This document shows positions 57,398 to 64,000 of a stretch of 64,000 nt of DNA, piece by piece (within the stretch, counting starts at the first letter, position 1; each line of letters begins with the position of its first letter). Made by a program: the position numbers and the translations under genes. The notes beneath the pieces were generated by a model. That model saw only the letters and a program-made list of their open reading frames with translations. It was not told the origin of the DNA and searched no databases. The DNA comes from Adiantum capillus-veneris (Eukaryota; Streptophyta; Polypodiopsida; Polypodiales; Pteridaceae): the NCBI GenBank assembly GCA_014529385.2, contig CM043965.1, forward strand, positions 65,753,190 through 65,817,189. Direction: 5' to 3'.

Positions 57398-57756
57398 ATT
57401 TGGTTTCTCTTTTCTTGCTTAAGAAGAGAGGTCCTTAAGTAGCCTATAAATGGTTGATGTTGTTAATTATATTAGGGTAAGTGGAAGTGGGATCTATTAT
57501 TGGTTTTGTTGAGCCCACTATGTGGGGGATGGTGCACACCTTGGGAGCTTTGGACTTAATAATGGAGTCTTTTTAGACTTGCCTACGGCTTTACCATTAT
57601 TGAGCCATAAGAAGTCCGAAAGGAGCTAGCCCTTGGCAACTCTGCTATGTTAGACCTACTCCTCTACTCTCTATAATTAACCACTTCGAGCCGTGGGTGT
57701 AGATACTTAAGAGCCGATTTTCAGAGGCTAAGAGGAGTGGCAACTAAGGTTTTGAA
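57398..57756 (+). other. Chromovirus leader
   Basis: About 0.4 kb between primer-binding site and gag, without a coding region. Confidence 0.5.
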
Positions 57757-59316
57757 TTGCCAAAGCATACACTAAGTACATACATAAATTTTGTTAACAT
57801 GGCTGACAATAATCAAGAGAGTAGAATGAACATTGATAGCTTTGATTTTGCACATGAAGGTGCTAATGATGATGCTCCCATGTTTGTGAATTATCTAGTC
57901 ACTAGGTTACAGCAAGCTTTGGGCAACCCTGCTTTGCAAGCCGAAGTTACTCAACAACTTCGTGCTTATGGAATTTCCCTTCCTCTCCAAGAGGAGAGAG
58001 AGCTTAGGAGGCCTCTTGAAGAGACCCCCAAAAGAAGACTCTCCCATTCGAGAGGAGGAATCCAAAGAGCAAGAAAGCAATGAAAGTTTAAGTTCCTCTG
58101 AAGATGTGGCTCCACGAAGACGACGGTCTAGACGATCGCCCACTCCTCCCAAGAGGAAAAGATCAACACACAGTCCTTCTCCTCATCACTCTGAAAGGCA
58201 AGAGAGGAAACAAAGGAATAAAAGGGCTAGGAAGAGGTCACCCTCTTCTCCTTCTTCTTCACCTTCCTCCTCTTCTGACGAAAGTTATGGTTATTCTCCT
58301 AGAGAATACAAGAGGGGAGGACATCGCAAATCATTTCCTGCATGGCGAAGGTCACAAAAGCTAAAGAAGTTCAAGGAGGGAGGAAAGAGTGCTGGCCTTC
58401 ATCCAGCAATTTGATGCGGCCTTTGGAGATGAGGGCTTCACAGAGTCCTCTAAGCTACGCCATGTAGCTATGCACTTCCAAAAATCAGCTCGTCAATGGT
58501 GGGCTAGCCTTCGTGGAAATGGTGAAGCCCCAAAGACATGGAAAAATCTACGAGTTTCCATCATGAAGCAATTCCTTGCAAGCGATGCAAAGGACAAGGT
58601 GCTTACCGAATGGCGCAGCTTGAAGCTCCTCTCCCATGAGTCTATCCACAAATATGTAGACAAGTTTTGGGATTTACATCTCAAGGATACTGTCTTTCAA
58701 AAGATAGACTTTGCCGAGAAAAGGCAGCAATTCTGTGTGGGATTACCTGAAGAGATGGCCGAATACATCAACTCTCAACGGCCTGGTACAATTAGCGAAG
58801 TAATCCATCACACCATGGTTGCTTCACGCATCAATTTCCATCAAGGGGCTAGACGAGCCCATGGAAAACAAAGACAAAAATGATGCAAAGGGGAAAACCA
58901 ATGTTCAAAATACTTCCCAAGTCAATTCCAACAACAACAACAATCGGTCTAAGGAGAAGGAAGTTTACAAAGGTAAAAACAAACTCTCTCCTGAAGAGCT
59001 TGAAGCTTTTCGCAAGGACCATAAGTGTTTCAAGTGTGGGGAGCAAGGACATGGCTATCGTTCTTGCCCCAAGAAGAATACTCACAATGAGACTCCTAGG
59101 GTTTCCACCATCGAAGCTCCAAAAGAGGATTCTCATTGCAAAGGATCATCACTTTCCTATGCTTGGGGAAAGGTAAGAGAGCATGATGCCTTCATCTTGT
59201 TTGACCCTGGCTCTACTCTTAACTTCATATCAATGGAGTTGGCCACCAAGTTGGGCATTCAAGCTTTTGAGATGGGAGATATAGTAGTGGCTGATGCAGC
59301 TTTCAAGGGACAATAA
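57757..59316 (+). pseudogene. Chromovirus gag and protease, frameshifted
   Basis: Frames in order: N-terminal MADNNQESRMNIDSFDFAHE (Met at 57800), then an Arg/Ser-rich tract (RRRRSRRSPTPPKRKRS, 57962-58414), the Gag core (AFIQQFDAAFGDEGF and KSARQWWASLRGNGEAPKTW, 58389-58883), a CCHC knuckle (CFKCGEQGHGYRSC, about 59027-59068) and a protease with FDPGSTLNFIS at about 59200, where DSGA is usual. Frame changes near 58000, 58400 and 58850. Stop at 59314-59316. Confidence 0.88.
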
Positions 59317-59331
59317 GCCTCCGTTACTCCC

Positions 59332-61645
59332 TTGATTGGGAAGTTGAGGCTTCATGTCCAAAGCTATGTCGACAAAGAAGACTTCTTCATCTCTCCTCTC
59401 CAACATGAGGATGTTATCCTAGGGGCACCATGGTTTGATCGCATGGCTGCCAACATGAAGTTCCCTGAAAGGAGAATCTACTTCACCTACAGGGGAAAGA
59501 ACATGTATATAGATGCTAGTGAGCGTGGTCGCACTATTCCACTTGTAAATCCTCTTGCTTTTGATAAGTCAATGAAGAGCTCAGTTTCTGCGTACATGAT
59601 TTTTGTCAAAGAGTCTCTAAAAGATACTAATGTTTCATCAAATGTAAATGGTAGGAATCAAGAAGAGTTAGACTTGTCTAATTTTCTAAAAGGATTCCAA
59701 GATGTGTTCATCGATGATATCCCTATGGACTTACCTCCAAAACGAGGGGATGATGACCATCGTATTGAGCTCCTTCCTGGAAGCTCACCACCTAACAAGC
59801 CTCCTTATCGAGTCTCACAAGGAGATCATGAGGCAAGTACAAGAGCTGGTAGACAAAGAGATGGTGAGGCCTAGTTCCTCTCCCTTTTGTTCTCCAGTCC
59901 TTTTAGTGCAAAAGAAAGATGGTACATACCGTATGTGTGTGGACTATCGAGCACTAAACCATATCACTATCAAAAACAGATTTCCCGTACCTCGGGTAGA
60001 AGATCTGTTTGATAAGCTACAAGGCTAGACCTACTTCAGTAGGATTGACCTTAAGAGTGGCTATCATCAAATAAGGATAGTGGATGAAGATATCTTAAAG
60101 ACCGCGTTTCGCACAACGTTTGGTCTTTATGAATATCTAGTCATGCCTTTTGGCTTGACTAATGCACCAGCTACGTTCAATCGTTTGATGGAGAAAATTT
60201 TTAGACCATACCGCAAATTCACTGGAGTGTTCTTTGATGATATCATCATCTACTCCAAGTCTTTGGAGGAACATAAACAACATCTCCAAGTGATTTTTCA
60301 AGCATTGAGGGAGAACAAGCTTTTTCTCAACCAAAAGAAAAGCGAATTCTTCATACAAGCGATTCAATACCTAGGTCATATTATCTCTAAAGATGGTATC
60401 CAAATGGATCCATCAAAGTTAGAGGTAGTAAAAGCATGGCCTAACCCAAGAAATCTACATGAGCTAAGAAGCTCTGTTGGTATGTGCGCATACTATAGAT
60501 GCTTCATAGCAAAATTCTCTCAAGTAGTAGGACCACTACACGACTTAACTAAGAAGAACGTTAAGTTTGTGTGGACTGCTAAGGAGCAAAATGCTTTTGA
60601 AAAGCTCAAAGAGAAGCTTACTTCCCAACCAGTCCTCGTGCTTCCGGATCTCTCAAAGACATTTGAGGTCCAATGTGATGCTTGTGGTGATTGTCTTGGA
60701 GTAGTTTTGCTTCAAGAAGGGCATGCCATAGCATATGAGAGCCGAAGGCTCAATATTGATGAACGAGTATTGGGCATTTATGAGAAAGAGCTTTTAGTTG
60801 TTCTACATGCCCTAGACACATGGAAGCACTACCTATTGGGGACTCCATTTATCCTACGAACCGACCACCAAAGTCTCAAGTATTTCATGATGCAAACCAA
60901 GCTTTCCGACAAACAAATGAGGTGCGCAAATTTTCTTTCGCAATTTAGTTTCCATATTGCTCACATAGCTGGAAAGCACAATCAAGTGGCCGATGCACTT
61001 TCACGACGACCCAAAGTTAAAGCGGTGTCTATAGCTACTCACAATGATCTATCCTCTATGATAGATGAGTATGCTGCTGACCCTGACTTTAGAGACATAA
61101 TGTCTGCCCTTGCTTTGGGGAAGAAAGAGGAACCATTCACCTTGCAGGATGGTTATCTTCTCCACGGTAATAGGCTATGTGTTACCCATTCCCTTCGTGA
61201 GAAAGTTATGTATGAATCCCATGCTCCTCCATATGCGGGGCATAGAGATATTCAACCTACTCTCCGAGGAGTAGAGACGTACTTCTATTGGCCTACCATG
61301 AAAGTGGACATACAAGAGTATGTTTCAAAATGTGTAGTATGCCAAAAGACCAAGTATGATAGAGGGAAGCAACTTGGATTACTCCAGCCATTGCCTATTC
61401 CAAATTCACCATGGGAGAGTATATCCATGGATTTCATCTTTGGATTACCCAAGTCTATCCATGGGAATACAAGAATATGGACAATAGTTGACAAGTTTAG
61501 CAAGCAAGCACATTTTATTCCTGTCAAAAAGACTATTAAGGCACATCAAATGGCAACTCTCTTCATATCTGAGATTTTCAAGCACCATGGATTACCCACA
61601 TCCATCATGTCAGATAGAGATCCTAGAATGACCAGTAATTTCTAG
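59332..61645 (+). pseudogene. Chromovirus protease end, reverse transcriptase, RNase H, integrase N-half
   Basis: 59332-59874 has the protease end (LGAPWFDRM) and the RT entry. A frameshift near 59830 leads to [20 protein letters not shown] and [20 protein letters not shown], a stop at 60026-60028, then SRIDLKSGYHQI-type sequence, GVFFDDIIIYSKSLEEHKQH (60228-60290) with FFDD for YxDD, RNase H (QCDACGDCLGVVLL; HYLLGTPFILRTDHQSLKYF; NQVADALSRRPKV) and the integrase zinc region (HRDIQPTLRGVETYFYWPTM, CVVCQKTK). The integrase core reaches MSDRDPRMTSNF before a UAG where Trp is expected (61643-61645). Confidence 0.92.
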
Positions 61646-62551
61646 AAAGGTCTCTTTGAAAATCTAGGAACAAGATTGAATTTCTCTTTGGTCTATCACC
61701 CACAAACGGATGGCCAAAGTGAGATAGCCAATATTACGATACTCGATCTACTCAAGACTTATGTTACCGAATTAGATCAACGCTCACAATGGGAAAAGTA
61801 CTTACCTCTTGTAGAGTATGTCTACAATAATACTGTAGAGTACTTACCTCTTGTAGAGTATGTTTACAATAATACTGTACATACTTCTACAGGAAAAGCA
61901 CCTTTTGAGATCATTGAGGGAAGACCTAAAAGTCCCTTGATACTCAAAGTACATGGGAAGATCTTCGCCGCCGATGAGTATAGTCATGACCTACAAGAAT
62001 CTTTTGAAAAGATTAAGGAGGCTATATCCATCTCTCAACAAAGGCAAAAAGCTGCTGCTAATAAGCACAGAAGAGCCTTAATGTTCAAAGAAAATGATTG
62101 GGTCTTACTCAAGTTTCCTAAGGCTCGATTAAGGCAAACGACGGGCAAAAATCCTACGGGCCATCAAAAGTATTATGCTAAACTAGCAAAAAGATACTAT
62201 GGTCCTTTCCAAATCTTGAAGCCCATCAATGAGACGGCTTATCAACTCAAGTTTCCCAACCATTGGCTAATACACAATTCCTTTCATGTAAGCCTACTTA
62301 AGCCCTACAAAGGAGAGCCACCAACTGAACCAATTATTGAAGACCCTCCCGAAGTTGAAGACCAAGAAGAGGTGCTACAACCCGAAGCTGTTCTTCGGCA
62401 TGAAGACAAGGTATTACGACATGGTAAGATTATCCGTCAGTATCTTATTAAGTTCAAAATTTATCCTTTTGAAGATGCTAGATGGATGCAAGGAATACAG
62501 CTTAAGGATAGTATGAACCTTGTCAATGCTTACAATGCTACATTAGAGTAA
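61646..62551 (+). pseudogene. Chromovirus integrase C-half and chromodomain-like tail
   Basis: Same frame after the stop: YHPQTDGQSEIAN supplies the glutamate of the catalytic triad. A 42-bp in-frame duplication repeats YLPLVEYVYNNTV. The tail has HKYYAKLAKRYYGPFQI-like GPY/F sequence, then LRHGKIIRQYLIKFKIYPFE followed by DARWMQGIQL, which has the spacing of a chromodomain (YLVKWK..P.EDATWE in family members) with conserved aromatic positions partly changed. Chromodomains direct integration to heterochromatin in this clade. Confidence 0.82.
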
Positions 62552-62896
62552 GCAAATGTACAAATTTCTTTTAAATGACTCATGGTTTTGTCTTATAAGA
62601 CTAGTCCTCTTTTTAATTGTGCACAAATTTAACTAGTATGCATGCTTAGAATCATGTTTGTGATGACGACGTCTCTCAAACACCAAGTAGAATTTGTCAC
62701 TCTACTTTGGGAGAATGAAATGGACTAAAGAGCAGACATGCTTGCGGCAGCTATGTCTCCCAAGCACCAAATGGATTAGTCATCCATCTTGGAAAGATGT
62801 CTTAGGCTAAAAAGGGATCCTCTACCCGCTAAGTAAAATTGACTAATGACTAAGGCTTTATCTCTTCTACCTCATAATCGAGGACGACTATGATTT
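62552..62896 (+). other. Chromovirus 3' untranslated region
   Basis: No coding sequence. It contains two similar blocks ending in CACCAA.TGGA or CACCAAGTAGA and near-repeats of GTCTC.CAA, of uncertain meaning. Confidence 0.45.
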
Positions 62897-62910
62897 CAAG
62901 AGAGAGGTAA
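62897..62910 (+). promoter_or_regulatory. Chromovirus polypurine tract
   Basis: AAGAGAGAGGTAA immediately before TGTCATAA of the 3' LTR. Confidence 0.75.
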
Positions 62911-64000
62911 TGTCATAAAATCTAATATCTAATATTTAACCAACCCAAATGATTTTCTCATATTAAACTGATCACTTAATGTGGGAGAATAAACGGAAAC
63001 AAGGGTTAAGATATAGACATGTGCTTATAGATCTATCTCAACACGGGGCCAATGGTAAAGGAGCCCAAATGAGAGATGGTCTATCAAAGAGCAAGGTTAA
63101 ACAATGGAGCATAAGACCTTAGGGTTAGCTTCATTGAAGACCTCCAATAATGTGTGTAAAAGTCCTTAGATCTAGGACCATAGTCAAGCTAGGTCTGAGC
63201 TTGAGGTGGGAACCCGGCCCAAGCTCGAGGTGCTTGTCTTGCTTGAAGTGCTTGTCGTGCTTGAGGTGCTTGATTAAGGTGCTTGAGGTACTTGACCTAT
63301 TGCATGATTAAGGTGTTTGAGGTGCTTGACCTGCTGCATGATTAAGGTGCTTGAGGTGCTTTGACATGCTTGCTTGAGATGCTTGTGGGAACACCCCTAG
63401 TCCAAGTGCTTAGTCATGCTTGATGACTAAGGTGCTTGAGCACCCAAGGTCAAAAAGATCCCTACAAAGAGGGGGGCGAGCCCTTTTTCTTAGGGGTTAG
63501 AAAGAGAACACACACACACACTCTCAAGGAAATCCCAAGCTTAAAGAGGCAGCAGAAAGGGGGACACTTGTCCCAAGACTACACCTATTGTTAGAAATGT
63601 CCCAAGCTTGTGATTGGCTAGGCTTGGCATGAGCCAATGAGCTTCAATGATGAGCTAGAAGAAGGGGTCGACCTAGCAAGAGGGGGGTTGCTTGCAAGGT
63701 ATACTCACCCACACACACTCACAAACACTCTCATTGTGTGCTATGCAAAGTGCAAGAGCTCCCTCTCCTTCTCCAAGCACGTAGAGGTTGAGAGCCTACA
63801 CCAACACTCTTGGATATGGAGTGCAAATCCAACCAAGAGCCATGCTTCAATGCTTAAGCTTGCCATCTCCTTCTTCTTCATTACTATGCTATTATGTATA
63901 CTAGCAACAAGAGTTATGATAAGTGAGGAACTAATTCTTTCTCCTACGAAATGTTTCTTCTTCCTCTTCCCTACCCTCATTCCCTGCTAGCTCTCTCCAC
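62911..64000 (+). repeat. Chromovirus 3' LTR, partial
   Basis: Matches the 5' LTR from its first base with rare substitutions, one extra CTTGTCGTG-type repeat unit near 63250, and a deletion of about 142 bp (5' LTR positions 56393-56534). Runs off the window. Confidence 0.92.

Larger units (their letters stand above)
55756..64000 (+). mobile_element. Ty3/gypsy chromovirus, 3' LTR cut by window end
   Basis: 5' LTR 55756-57384, Met-tRNA primer-binding site, gag, protease, reverse transcriptase, RNase H, integrase and a degenerate chromodomain-like C-terminus, then a purine tract and the first 1090 bp of the 3' LTR. This is the gypsy gene order, on the plus strand. Left target flank is ACAAG (55751-55755); the right flank lies outside the window. 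Several frameshifts and stops make it non-functional as written. Confidence 0.92.

Overview
This is nuclear DNA from a land plant. It is repeat-rich and holds one probable host gene surrounded by nested retrotransposons. The evidence is the spliced SUO-like (TFIIS N-terminal domain) gene, plant-type Ty1/copia and Ty3/gypsy elements primed by initiator-Met tRNA (TGGTATCAGAGC), plant-type LINEs and long CT/GT microsatellites. The style of the gypsy protease relics and the divergent host gene suggest a fern or another non-flowering plant, but I cannot prove the lineage. There is no bacterial, organellar or CRISPR-like content, and I saw no tRNA or rRNA gene.

Layout. 0.9-12.4 kb: a decayed minus-strand gypsy gag-protease relic, split by a full-length copia (Copia-1, 2446-7985, 191-bp LTRs, target duplication CGTGG). 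13.26-15.66 kb: Copia-2, a 5'-truncated minus-strand relic. About 16.3-31.58 kb: an old minus-strand gypsy with a plant/archaeal-type RNase H. Its left LTR contains a solo chromovirus LTR (17656-19240), and its reverse transcriptase is interrupted by Copia-3 (22905-28152, 227-bp LTRs, duplication ATGAC). 31.6-34.8 kb: gene-free sequence with 147-bp and 63-bp tandem repeats. 34.8-39.3 kb: a decayed plus-strand copia split by a 5'-truncated L1-type LINE (34946-37442). 41.5-45.9 kb: the host gene on the minus strand. 46.8-54.49 kb: a second LINE, split by Copia-5 (48413-53097), whose inside is rearranged into large inverted repeats. 54.49-64.0 kb: an inverted chromovirus LTR fragment, then a nearly complete plus-strand chromovirus of the same family whose 3' LTR runs off the window.

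How the parts relate. The only likely functional host gene encodes an 1103-residue protein with a TFIIS N-terminal (LW) domain and a C-terminal half carrying four FDLN/LDLN motifs, as in the SUO family, but no BAH domain is present. Every transposon coding region carries stops, frameshifts or deletions, although Copia-1, Copia-3 and Copia-5 have nearly identical LTRs and are therefore recent. The nesting gives a relative order: the RNase H-rich gypsy and the 0.9-12.4 kb relic are oldest. Copia-1, Copia-3 and Copia-5 are among the youngest. The chromovirus family was active more than once (solo LTR, inverted fragment, nearly full element).

Most interesting observations: the fold-back structure inside Copia-5, the head-to-head chromovirus LTRs, the transition-only stop codons in Copia-1, the RNase H lying downstream of integrase in the old gypsy, and the SUO-like gene without a BAH domain.
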